Assembly (NCBI GenBank): GCA_019096065.1
Contig: JAGUCH010000002.1
Span: 8,878,501 to 8,942,500 of the forward strand
Direction of reading: 5' to 3'
DNA length: 64,000 nucleotides
Source: Paracyclopina nana
Lineage: Eukaryota; Arthropoda; Copepoda; Cyclopoida; Cyclopettidae
Shown here: piece by piece, positions 1-10,450 of the stretch
How positions within the stretch are numbered: position 1 is the stretch's first letter
How the letters are laid out: each line of letters opens with the position of its first letter
Made by a program: the position numbers and the translations under genes
The notes under the pieces: generated by a model
Databases searched by the model: none
Told to the model about the DNA's origin: nothing
The model's input: the letters and a program-made list of their open reading frames with translations, nothing else

Positions 1-363
1 ACAGGAGGCTGAATTAATTATACAAGCGTTGCATTGACTGAGCATCATCATTCCCTTAATTATTTCCTATTCAATAACTTGATATCAGGGCAGCACCAAT
101 TAGCCTCGAATTAAGACAAGTCGAATTCCCTCTTCATTTTTGCACGTTAATTGACCAGATAATTACGTACAAGCGCGGAATGCAGATGATGCCATATGGC
201 ATCTGCGGCCTATTCCAAAATGGCTTGGCGCGCGCAACAGCCAACCAATAATCAATTAGACAGCAAGACACGCTTCATTGCGTCACTTAATTCTTCTTCT
301 TGGAAACGATGTACTCAAATGTGATATCACTGAGGAAATGCAAAACACATCAGCAGCTCTTAC

Positions 364-632
364 CTGGAGACCACCAGAACCGTTCTCGCTGATTCGCCTC
401 CTTGGACGCGAACCAATCTGGCGAAATGACGAGGCTGGCAACTGTGCCACCGATCCCAGGTGGAGGCCGCGGCTTCTTGGCCTCGTTCTTCTTTTTCTGC
501 TCATTCTGATTTGCTGCTTGCTGCTGCATGCCCCGAGTCACCTCTGCTGGCATCATCATTTTCAACTGTAGCCTGAGAATCCCTGATGATCCCTGAGGAT
601 TCACAACACGAACAATCACATTTTGGCCAGCG
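364..632 (-). CDS. Candidate internal exon, unidentified protein
   Basis: On the minus strand an open frame runs from a possible acceptor (..catcag before 632) to a good donor (CCAG|GTAAGA, exon end 364). It would encode about 89 residues: a hydrophobic beta-like start (GQNVIVRVVNPQG), a Met/Gln-rich stretch, a Lys-rich stretch, then a Pro-rich PRPPPGIGG segment. The composition looks coding against AT-rich flanks, but I recognise no family. The rest of the gene would lie to the left of the window and possibly in the exon candidates at 14850 and 17433. Chance ORF is the main alternative. Confidence 0.3.
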
Positions 633-1171
633 CTGATGGCACGCAATTATTCACTTGATCACGTTTGAAAAAGCCTATCGAGGAGGTTAGACGAGACTGG
701 ATTGGATCATTGCGGAGTGCGCCGTGTGGGACCGCAAAAAGCCAAATGCGCCTTGTCCCGCATTCGAGCTGCCGAGGCCGAGGACGGACTACCGTTGAGG
801 CCGAAGAGAAATCTCTCCAGAAGAAGCACCAGCAGCTCTCACGATGACGACATCGACAGCAAATAAATGGACGCGCTACAAGTAAAACTAAGGGGACGCC
901 ACCACCACCACCATATTTTGTATGCACCCTTATCGGGGAAAAACAGCACCACGTTGGAATAAGAGTACAGCCGCTTGCCCCATGATTTCCGCAAATCCTC
1001 CCATATTACTGGCTTAAAAAATGTTCAGTTACAGATACAGGAGCTTTCTAATTGCGACGCGTGGAAGCAGGTCATGCATTAATTATTGGACCCATAAACT
1101 TCAATTGTACGTGTCGCTGTTGGTACCCACACGCCTGCAAGAATCGCAATTGAGTCACCACTACTAACTAC
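633..1171. other. No recognisable feature
   Basis: Short ORFs on both strands only, none with domain signatures. It may be intron of the candidate minus-strand gene. Confidence 0.3.
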
Positions 1172-1652
1172 TCACATTGACTTGAAGAAGGTCCTAACCC
1201 AAACTCTTTTCAACACCCAAAAAATTTTCTGAAAGCTTATGTTCATAGGGTTCATTTGGTAGTAATTTAAAAATCCTGGCCTATGGCTTCCCATGACATA
1301 AAATTTTCAAAAACGTCTAGCACCTACAGTTTATTATTTTTTTGAGATTATTTAAAGCAATGACCCCCTCTGAAAAAAGAAGATCAAACTTTTTTTACTT
1401 CATAAGCAAGTCTGTAAAATGCACTCAAATTGAGATATCTGCTGCCAAACTTATTATGCAAAATTAATCAAGTTGGCAGTTATCAACTTTTAGCGTAGCT
1501 ATATCTCCGTTTCTGTTCATCCTAGCGATTTTACTATTTTAGGATTTTTATTTTATCACCAAATGAACGCTTGGGACACACGCTTTCAGAAAATATATAA
1601 TTATTGAGTGTTGTAAGTAGTTTGGGTTAGGTCCTTTGTCAAGTCAATGTGT
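1172..1652. mobile_element. Long-hairpin MITE, copy 1
   Basis: The two ends are inverted copies: CACATTGACTTGAAGAAGG at the left reappears as its complement ending CAAGTCAATGTG at the right. The arms continue inward through the CTGAAAGCTTATGTTC and GGTTCATTTGGT motifs for well over 100 bp. No ORF of note. A second copy in opposite orientation is at 9901-10450. No clear target duplication was found, so the superfamily is undetermined. Confidence 0.7.
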
Positions 1653-2233
1653 ACTTCGAGAAAGCATTTACCATTGACTATACATACCAGACCTGTAGAT
1701 CCGCGCTGCACTACTTGCTACTATTATATGTACGCGTGTAGTAGACTTGCTCAGTTTAATGCTCACCGCATTCTTTGTTCGCGGAGCTGTATGCTGAGAA
1801 ACAGGGACAAACTACTAATGGACTACTTTCCTATCCACCCGAGAACCATGCACCCTCCTTATGCCAGACTGAAGACGAGGAATTCCACTTCCGTAAAAAA
1901 GAGGAAGAAATGCCAAGAGTTCGGAAAACAAAGACATGAAGGCGAGCCATAGTTTCGAAAGTTGAACTAGGGATATCCCCTTGATTTCATAGGTTATTTC
2001 CTGCCATATGCATGCTCCCATTTGTAGCACGTATGGAGAAGATATATCCCCATATTCAAGTTTTTTTTATTTCCCATTGCAAATAAAGGGGAATCAAAAT
2101 ATTAATTAGCTTTGCTGCAGGGCAATATTTGGAGAGTATAGAGCTTGTTGAGTAAAAAGAGACGAAATGTCATATTTGAGTCTAGCTCAGCTAAATACTG
2201 CCCAAAGAGAAATTAGCCAAGGCAGGCTTAGTC

Positions 2234-2383
2234 TTTCGCAAGTTTTGTTAAGTCACGCTATTTAAATAGCTCATAACATAAAACGTATTTAAATAGCAGC
2301 TATTTAAATACATTCAGAGGCTATTTAAATACATTTTATGCTATGAGCTATTTAAATAGCGTGACTATACAAAACTTGCGAAA
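2234..2383. repeat. 150-bp near-perfect palindrome with ATTTAAAT units
   Basis: TTTCGCAAGTTTTG at the left matches the complement of CAAAACTTGCGAAA at the right. Both arms contain CACGCTATTTAAATAGCTCAT, and five ATTTAAAT cores lie inside. It is a self-complementary hairpin, probably a small MITE. No target duplication was identified. Confidence 0.65.
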
Positions 2384-3543
2384 TCGAAATAGCTATTTGG
2401 TGAGGTAGGGGGGAACTTCGACTTTTTTTAATGGCTTTGATTCTAATTTCTCACATGGATCACAATTGATGATTCCATTTGTAAAAGCAGAGTTAGTTAC
2501 TCTATCACCTGAATCAGGCGGAATATGTAGAGCAATTGCATGTCAAATGCATCAAAAAGTAAGAGGATTTTTGGTGGCTTTTGTATTATGAATCACGAAA
2601 AGGGTGTGTTACACATATCAAAGGCATAAAAACTCAGCTAATGAAAGCTTTTTGAATGATCGATTACTTTGGACAAATATGAAGCAGCAAAGGTGATGAT
2701 GACCGCAGCGAAAATACAGCTAAATCATTTTGGCGTTCATTTTTCGCCAACACATCAAAGCTCATGCCAAGAACACTTAAAGGTGTAGGCCTAACCTATC
2801 TGTTTATTGTAAGGTAACCATGCATACAGGCCTCGCTTTAATTTGTGCTGCATCAAAATGGTTAAGGCTCGTGTGAACACGGGCTATCTGTATATATTTT
2901 TACGTTTTCATGCTCGATAGTCTGATGCAAGAGAGCTTGCCCGTCACCGCTTCACTTCTTTTATAAGGCCTTTCTTAATCTAATAAGTATAGTGGCATGA
3001 TATCCCTTTTGAAATTACAATGCACTTTTTAGAAAGGAATCCCCTCCCAAGTTATTAATAGCCTCGCAACTCCTCCCTGTGCGGGTTTCTGGGTAATAAT
3101 AATGGTTTTACTTGTGGCTTCGCTGCCCCTTATTTTTCAACGCCTTATTAATAATACCATGGCCATGGTCAAAAACAGTGCTTTTGTCATGTCTGTCTGA
3201 AACACTTGAATGAAAGGCCAAAACCAGTGTCATCTTATTCTCATCCCTTTGCTGCATCACTCTTGACCAACTAACTAGCAAATGCGACGAGTAAGCCAAT
3301 ATCGCCAACTCTTATCAAATCAGGACCTTGCCACCCTTCTTAATAGAATTAGTAATAGGTGGCGTGGAAGAAGGTGCCGTCATTCATACAAAAATCTGCT
3401 AAGAATCTAACTGCAAGTCATTATAACATTGATAAAGCTATAAAAAGGTTCATAAAAAATCAAGATGTCAAATGAACAACATCCATTTCGTCATGTGACC
3501 CAAAAACTAGCCAAACCGATTTTTGCACCCACAATTATCAATG
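2384..3543. other. No gene seen
   Basis: AT-rich sequence with only short ORFs in both strands and no recognised repeat boundary. The stretch 1653-2233 is equally featureless. Confidence 0.4.
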
Positions 3544-3575
3544 CACAGTGGATCAAAAAGCCGATTTGACCCCAA
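3544..3575 (+). repeat. Solo end of CACAGTGG-TIR element
   Basis: CACAGTGGATCAAAAAGCCG here is identical to the left terminus of the element at 40844-43699. I see no matching right end nearby, so this is a solo or deleted copy. Confidence 0.5.
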
Positions 3576-3711
3576 TTGACCCTGAGGTGCGAATTCTAAT
3601 CGTCGTGAAAGTTTGTATTTTAAAATTAATAGAGTACAAACTCAGTTTGGTGGTATTAATCAATAGACAGAATGCAAACTTGACCTCAGTTGAACACTAG
3701 GTGTGAATTCA

Positions 3712-4306
3712 GGGAGAAGTCACTAAGGCCTAAAATAGGGGTGGGTTTTAGGATCTATTATAAAGATAGGTTTTAAAGCCTAAGCTTTTTTTCTCCTCGG
3801 TTTTAAGATCTAAAGATTTGGATGCTAAAGCCTAACAACTGGATGTTAAGATCTAGTCACCTGTGTTTTAAGATCTACATTGGAAAAACATCATTTTGTT
3901 GTACCTGGGTGTTTTGATCTAAAGGCATGGGTTTTTAAGTCTAAAATGTTGGAACATTAAAAATCAATTGTCAAAACTTTACTAATGGCATTTAAGCATT
4001 TATTTTTCATGTAATACTTGCTCAGGTTTTAGTTGCCAACATGGTTTTGAGAATACTTTTTTTTGTTCTGATGCAATAGATCTTGAAACCCTCGCTGTTA
4101 GATCATAAAACCTAGGCCTTTAGACATTAAAACCCTAGCCTTTAGATATTAAAACCCATGATGAACTTTATTTGATTTTTCCACTTAGATCTTAGTACCC
4201 TGATGCCAAATCTGTAGGCTTTAAAACCCAATTTGTTAGATCGTAAAACCCACTTTAATTTTAGATCCTAAAACCCACCTCATTTTAGGCCTTAGTGACG
4301 GCACCC
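3712..4306. mobile_element. 8-bp-TSD element with orientation-switching GGTTTTAAGATCT repeats
   Basis: The element is flanked by the exact 8-bp duplication TGAATTCA (3704-3711 and 4307-4314). Ends are inverted: GGGAGAAGTCACTAAGG at the left against CCTTAGTGACGGCACCC at the right. The left half holds many degenerate copies of GGTTTTAAGATCTAAAG and the right half holds the same motif in reverse complement (TTTAGATCTTAAAACCC), so the whole unit is one mosaic hairpin. No coding capacity. A second copy, itself interrupted, is at 41225-43606. Confidence 0.8.
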
Positions 4307-4862
4307 TGAATTCACACTTGTCAATGAGTTTTCAAAATAGTACCAAATCAAATTGAGATGATAAAAAACGTCAGAATTGGAAAAAAATTGCATATTCTGA
4401 TTTTAATTATTATACTTACGCATTGTTCATGTAAAAAAACTGATTAAGGAAAGTTAATCAGCTGCTGTTTATTTTCTTAAGGAGTTTGGGGCATGCCAGT
4501 TTATAAGCTAACAAAAAAAGCACTCATAAAAGTTTCATTCAAATACAGACAAAAAAGAAAGCTAACCTGACGATTGAATTGGCTAATGAAGTCTCATTAA
4601 TATGCTATTCTTGCAAAAAAAACCAATGCTTTCATGTTAAAAAGTGCCTTAGATTACTTTGAAGGACAGTTTCAATGAACCTTTAAGAAGTCACAATAAT
4701 AAATCAGCTGTCAAATTGGGATAAGACAATTTTTGCAGAATACTGTCAGTTCATATTGCTGAGTCACTTTACTGAGATGCTGAATGTGTACATATTTTGG
4801 GGTGCTGAGCATCTTTTGGTAAATAAGTTTTTTGATACCTCGCACCCTTTCCGAGATTCTTA

Positions 4863-5420
4863 CAGAGTTATCAACGGATTTTTAGGCTTCCGACCACCTT
4901 TTTGGCCAAAAACGACCACTTTTGCGACCACCATTTTTCAGGCTATTTCAAAAACGACCACTTTTCCGACCACCTACACAAAAACGGCCAAAACTCACAC
5001 AATTTATGCAATTAAATGTCCTTTTTTTATCTGCAAAGTCTTTTGAGCAATGTTTGCTGTAAAAAATATGTCACTTAGGAAAATGTTTACAAGAAATCAG
5101 AATTTTTTTTTGATGTCGCATCTCTGAGCAAAAAAGTAGCCTTACTCATGAGAAGCTGTTTCTCATCTAATTTCATATTTCTATTGAGACCAATCTTATT
5201 TGCTAAGTTTATATATTTTAGATTACTTCCCAAAGGAAAAAATGTGCAATTTTAAATTGGAATTTTGGTCCTTTTTTGTCTAAAAGTGCCTATTTTTAGC
5301 TAGTTTTGGTCAGTTTCAAAAACGACCACTTTTCCGACCACCGACCACCAATTTTTTTTCCGACCAAAGTCAGTCAAAAACGACCACTTTGGTCGTTTCC
5401 GACCACCGTTGATAACTCTG
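4863..5420. mobile_element. hAT-type MITE with TIR CAGAGTTATCAACGG
   Basis: The terminal inverted repeats are CAGAGTTATCAACGG and CCGTTGATAACTCTG. They are flanked by a perfect 8-bp duplication GATTCTTA (4855-4862, 5421-5428). An 8-bp duplication with a CAGNG start is the hallmark of the hAT superfamily. The inside carries repeated CGACCAC motifs near both ends in opposite orientation. It is too short for a transposase. A decayed relative lies at 38694-38880. Confidence 0.85.
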
Positions 5421-5547
5421 GATTCTTAGTTATGAGAAAGTTACTCAGCAGTTTTGAGAACAGCTGGGTCTTAAAAAACAGTTGAAACAGTTGAAAACAA
5501 TCATATGCAAAAAAGGGCAATATTTCAAGATCATTAAAATGGTCTTA

Positions 5548-6620
5548 TGTCCTGGTCATATACGCCAAAAACTTCTTAGGAAAATGCACAAAAAAACCTC
5601 AATGATAGGAGAAAAATTGTCTTAATATGACAAGCGCACTAGCTGATACCAAAAAATCAGATCTACTTTAAGCCAACTTGAAAGTAAACAAATCTAATTT
5701 TGGCAATTAAGAGCCCCACATTTTAGTCACTTTGAGCAACTAAAGAAATGTGATGAAAGATAGTTTTGTTTTGAAATATTCTGAAAACCATGAGACAAAA
5801 TAGCAAAAGTTGCCATTGAAACGCTGCTCGGCCCCCAGCTGAACTCGTAGAGTGTCAGTCAGCAACAGATTCACTTTTCCATAAGACAATTTTTTCCATA
5901 CCTTATGCCCTGTTCATCTACTCAATTTTTTCGTAACTTTCTTGCCCTACCTTACGAAAAAAGCTGTCGCAACTCCACGAATTTCTATTAGCTGTCGTAG
6001 CTTGTAAGAACTGTTGTTATTTTAGCGATCCCTCTAGGATTGACAAAACTAATGCAACTTTGGAGATAATCCACCGAAAGGATAGACCCGGTAGAATGTT
6101 TTAGTCAGCCCTAGCAGGCCGGCTTTTCTTGCTGTAAGACTCATCCTTATGTTAGGACTCACTAAACCAAAGGAAGGTTGGAAGTAAGCCCTTGAACATA
6201 GGCAAATCAAAATTGATTTAGTCAGCCCTAGCTAGCATGAGTTTAACTCGACCAGCGTGCTTACCCGATTCGTACACTAACGACTGGTCCTACGCTGACA
6301 TAAGACTCCTCAGTCCTCACTCATAACAATGACAATCAACTAGCGAGGCAGCTATCGGACGTTCGTCATCAAAATAGTAGGTGAAAATCTTGCCATTGAG
6401 GGATCGAGATACTACTACTTTTTAATTTTGCCTTAAAAAGGGTACATCGCCTTTATTCAATTTTCGCCTACGTTACTACCCGAATTTTTCCGCTAGGCGT
6501 CGCTCGAATGTTCTGAATGAGGAGTCAAAAAAAATTGTTGTAAGACTGCTTCAGTTAAGACTGAAATAGTCGTTGTAGATGAACAGGGCATTAAGGCATT
6601 CTTAATACATGAACAAGGCA
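5548..6620. mobile_element. Harbinger-like MITE (outer, interrupted copy)
   Basis: The left end TGTCCTGGTCATATACGCC follows TTA (5545-5547). The right end ATACATGAACAAGGCA closes at 6620. The body matches the intact copy at 7004-7411 in reverse orientation and is split by the inner element at 5906-6590. The duplication at the right end has decayed. Confidence 0.6.
5906..6590. mobile_element. Harbinger/Tourist-type element nested in the outer copy
   Basis: The ends are TGCCCTGTTCATCTAC and GTAGATGAACAGGGCA, flanked by TTA on both sides (5903-5905, 6591-6593). Comparison with the empty site in the copy at 7004-7411 (complement reads CCATACCTTAAGGCATTC) shows TTA present once there. That confirms insertion with a 3-bp duplication. 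TTA/TAA duplications and GGGC(A/C)-type ends are typical of PIF/Harbinger MITEs. No transposase ORF. Confidence 0.8.
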
Positions 6621-6645
6621 GTGGCCCTTACTGACTATGGGGGTA

Positions 6646-6835
6646 ATGTCCTATTCATGTACGCCCCAAATTCCTTAAGAAAATGCTCGAAAAACACCTC
6701 AAGGAGAGGTGACAAGTCTTATGACAAGTCTTAGATGATACAAAAAATCAGATCGACTTTAAGCCAACTTCAAAGTAAACAAATCTAATTTTGGCTAATT
6801 GAGCGCACCACATTTCAGTCATTTTGAGCTAAATC
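6646..6835. mobile_element. Fragment of the Harbinger-like MITE
   Basis: The end TGTCCTATTCATGTACGCCC starts after TAA, followed by sequence matching the same family. The match is lost around 6830. Confidence 0.5.
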
Positions 6836-7003
6836 ATTAGATAAATTAACTTGATTCCTGGTTCAACTAGTTGAGAAGCAAGTGGTTTTATGGCAAAACT
6901 TCGTTGCCTTATGACAACTTTTTACTTTCCAAAAAGCAACTTTATTTACTCATGAGCAGGATATTAAGCCCTTATGATATTTTAGTCAACCACTATGCAC
7001 TTA

Positions 7004-7411
7004 TGCCCTGTTCATGTATAAAGAATGCCTTAAGGTATGGGAAAAATTGTCATAAGGAAAAGTGAATCTGTTGCTGACTGCCACTCAACGAGTTCAGCTT
7101 GGGGCCGAGCAGCGTTTTTAATGGCAATTTTTGCTATTTTGTCTCATGCTTTTCAGCATATTTGAAGACAAACTATCTTTCAGCACGTTTCTTTGATAAC
7201 AGATGAAATTCAGCTATTGATTTTGCTCAAAAGGACTTAAATGTGGAGCACTTAATAGCCAAAATTAGATTTGTTTACTTTCAAGTTGGCTTAAAGTCGA
7301 TCTGATTATTTTTAGTATCAGCTGGCGCTTGTCATAAGACAATTTTTTTCATTTCCTTGAGGTGTTTTCGTGCATTTTCCTAAGGAGTTTGGGGCGTACA
7401 TGAACAGGACA
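7004..7411. mobile_element. Intact Harbinger-like MITE
   Basis: The ends are TGCCCTGTTCATGTATAAAG and the complement of TGTCCTGTTCATGTACGCCC, flanked by TTA at 7001-7003 and 7412-7414. At 408 bp it has no coding capacity. It is the reference copy for the fragments at 5548 and 6646 and preserves the site where the inner element of the first copy inserted. Confidence 0.75.
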
Positions 7412-7568
7412 TTAGTGTTTAGTCAACCTCTCTGTTGCGGATAATCAATTTCTTACAGAAATCTTCAATTCCCTATGTAAAAAAATGGTGAGGTATTAGT
7501 ACTTTTAAGTGCTTAAAAGTAATAGTACTAGCTTGTTCTCATATACTTTTCCATAAGGTAATTAAGCA

Positions 7569-7857
7569 AGGCACTTTGCGCGCTTATATCTCAGCATCTA
7601 CTCGTCCGATTGGAAACAAATTTGGAAGAATTCATAAGGACAAATCGAAAAATCTTCGTGCCAATTTTCATCCAGATTGGAGGACGCTAAGGCCGCCTTA
7701 CTGAAAGTGAGTCAAATCAGTTAGGCAAGGGAGAAAAATCAGCCACCTCTTTAGAGACCTCCGATCCGGATGAAATGCATGGACATTCTTCGATATGCTC
7801 TTATGAATACCTCCAATCGGCTCAATACTTACTGAGCTATGAGCTTCCAAAGTACCT
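7569..7857. repeat. Palindromic MITE-like repeat
   Basis: AGGCACTTTG at the left pairs with CAAAGTACCT at the right. Inner CTCAG and TCCGATTGGA blocks also pair with their complements. About 289 bp, non-coding. No convincing target duplication. Confidence 0.5.
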
Positions 7858-8539
7858 CACATCGGTATATCTGCCAAACCGCAAATCCACCTAAACGTAG
7901 TCCACCTAAACGTAGTCCACCTAAACGCAATACGCCTAAACGCAGTCAACACCAATACACAGACACAATTATTAAACAATATTTGTGAACAAAATAAGAA
8001 ATGATATTGATTTTAATGATTTCTACAAAATCATTACTACTGGATTTATTATCACATCGTAGTTCTAACCCAAATGTTACCAAATTTGAGATCGTGGCCT
8101 AAGCCATTAACTCTTCTCATTTAACTTGTCTATCTTATAGTACATGGGCCTTTTTTCTGACAGAATGAACAGCATTGATCCAATCCAAAATTGAGAGAAC
8201 TAAGCTATTTGACTTCATAAGGTAATCATAAAATTAACAACAAAGGAGAAACAAGCCTATAGAAATTGTTTTTGTTTTAATAGAGTTTCAGCTTGAATAT
8301 TTCTGTTTCTGAGCATTTGATAGACTTGCAGGTTAGTTTATAGGTAACAAACTCTTTCTATAGTTCTAACCAAATGTGAGCTCATCGGAAAAAGCCTGCT
8401 ATGTTTACTACCTACTTTGTACAAGCATCTAACCCAACCAGAATTTTAGTTACCGATTCGGGTCTGAATAGTTCCCGAATTGGCAAAATGAGCTTTTCGG
8501 GTGCTTTTCATCCGTGAAAACTTCTTGACTACTCGGGAA

Positions 8540-9125
8540 CAAATCAGGAACTTTAATGTCAATAACTTTTCAACCAGTACTTTGTGTGAAAAGTTACTGA
8601 TTGCTCGTGAAGTATTCAAGAGCTTTTGCTCTGTAACTTTTCATTACTGAATACTGCTTGACTATTCAAGAACTATTCAGGAACTTCTATTTCAGGAACT
8701 TTTCAATAATATATACTTCTTGATAATTCAAGAACTATTTAAGAACTTTCAATCAGTAACTTTTCAATAATGGATTATGCTTGATTTTTCGCGAACTATT
8801 CAATAAGGTTCATTTAAGCAACTTTTCAACAATGAAAGCTTCTTGATAATTCAAGAACTATTCAAGAGCTTATGTTCAGTAACTTTTCAGTAATGAATGA
8901 AAATTAAATATTCAATTACAATTCAGGAATGTTGATGTCAATAACTTTTCAAGAATGATTTTTTTCATAGTTCAAGAACTATTCACAAACTTTTGGTTGG
9001 GAACTATTCAATGTGAATACTTTTTCACAATTTTAAGAGCTGTTCATGATTTTTTAATTTCAGTAACCTTTCAATTATGAATGCTTCTTGAGCAGTCAAG
9101 AGCTATTCAGTGACTTCTGGACTTA
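8540..9125. repeat. Degenerate ~61-bp tandem repeat
   Basis: The motif AACTTTTCAATAATG, then CTTCTTGA, then TTCAAGAACTATTCAAGAAC recurs about every 61-62 bp, roughly nine times with considerable drift. Non-coding, inside the element at 8433-9649. Confidence 0.6.
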
Positions 9126-9220
9126 CAAAAAATTCCAAGTACTCTAAGAATTTAAGCTAGCTCCATCTAGAGCATTTTCTACACAATATTGTTGCTAAAA
9201 ATCGTGCAAATTATAGTCAG

Positions 9221-9292
9221 ACATCTGTGGTCTAGAGGCAAGGCACTGGATTTCAAATCTGAGGTTCGTGGGTTCAAATCCGCCATGGGTAA
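9221..9292 (+). tRNA. tRNA-like pseudogene, anticodon loop TTTCAAA (UCA)
   Basis: A good Pol III A box (TGGTCTAGAGG) and B box (GGTTCAAATCC) sit at normal spacing. The D stem pairs (GTCT/AGGC) and the anticodon stem mostly pairs around the loop TTTCAAA, giving UCA. The acceptor stem does not pair and the T stem has two mismatches. The variable loop is short, so it is not an ordinary tRNA-Sec. Most likely a tRNA relic or tRNA-derived piece of a repeat. Confidence 0.4.
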
Positions 9293-9900
9293 ACTTTCTT
9301 TCTAGCTTTTCTAACTTTCTATCATTCACTTTAAATCCATCATTGTCTACAGAAAGAGAAAGCTTAAACAAGAAGCCAGAAAGCTCCCAAAAAAATTAAT
9401 TTTTGGCAGGTCCTTGAATAATAACTGAAATCAAGTCCTTGAATATTAGCTGAAGTCAATTCCTGAAAAGTTGCTGAATATTTACCAATATTTGAGAACA
9501 TAACTTGATAACTTTTAGGTAACTTTAACAATTCTCAGCATTTATTTCCGTCACGCTATAGTTCTCTATTCGAGAGGTATTCGAGAACACAATTCTTCTC
9601 GATTAGTTCTCGAATACTTACCAAAGTTTTGTCCAAAATTCTGGTTGGGAAGCTTGAGCACTTAAAGATTTTTCTGCATAGGTACCACTTCATCAGTGCA
9701 TGCTCACAATATGAAGCTTGGAATGGTAAATTACTATGCAGAAAGGATAACTACGTTTAGGAGGACTGATTTTAGATGGACTGCGTAAAAGCAGATTTGC
9801 GTAAAAGTGGATTGCGTTTAGGTGGATTTGCGGTTAGGTAGTACATTCCTCACATCTAATGGTCATGATAGTTTGTTGCGCTTTTCACGTGACACACTGT

Positions 9901-10450
9901 ATTTTCTGAAAGCTTATGTCCCAAGGGTTCATTTGGTGATAAAATAAAAATCCTGGCCTATCGCTTCCAATAACATAAAAATTTTAAAAACGTGTAGCGC
10001 AAAAAAGGCTCATTTTTTGGGGATAGTTAGCTTCAATGGCCCCCACTAAAATTCCAAAATAAAACTGAAGTTACTTCATAGTAAAATCGCGAGGATGAAC
10101 AGAAACGAAGATATTGCTATGCTAAAAGCTGATTATTGCCAACTCGATTAATTTTGCATAATAAGTCTGACAGCAAATATCTCAATTTGAGTACATTTTA
10201 CAGACTTGCTTATGAAATAAAAAAAGTTAGATCTTCTTCTTTCTGTGGGGGTCATTGCTTTAAATAATCTCAAAAAATAATAAACTGTAGGTGCTAGACG
10301 TTTTTGGAAAATTTTATGTTATGAGAAGCCATAGGCCAGGATTTTTATATTACTACCAAATGAACCCTAAGAACATAAGCTTTCAGAAAATGTATATTTT
10401 TTGGGTGTTGTAAGGAGTTGGGGTTTGGACCTTCTTCAAGTCCTTGTGAC
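9901..10450. mobile_element. Long-hairpin MITE, copy 2
   Basis: This is an inverted relative of the element at 1172-1652, with the same CTGAAAGCTTATGTCC and GGTTCATTTGGT arms and the same core. The right end keeps the GAAGGTCC/CAAGTCC terminal block; the left terminal block is missing. Confidence 0.65.

Larger units (their letters stand above)
8433..9649. mobile_element. Element with CCCAACCAGAATTTT inverted ends
   Basis: CCCAACCAGAATTTT at the left and AAAATTCTGGTTGGG at the right bound 1.2 kb. That interval contains a ~61-bp tandem repeat and a tRNA-like sequence. The same termini bound a 280-bp element at 49033-49312. Target duplication unclear. Confidence 0.55.
7870..9842. mobile_element. 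~2-kb element with CCACCTAAACG minisatellite ends
   Basis: The left end contains ACCGCAAATCC followed by three or four tandem CCACCTAAACGYAGT units. The right end is the inverse (GGTTTAGGTGGATTTGCGGT). The inside has no gene and is itself host to the element at 8433-9649. Superfamily unknown; a TA duplication is possible but not certain. Confidence 0.55.

Noticed and set aside
9221-9292. Functional tRNA-Sec
   Set aside because: Lacks the long variable arm and an 8-9 bp acceptor stem, and its acceptor does not pair.
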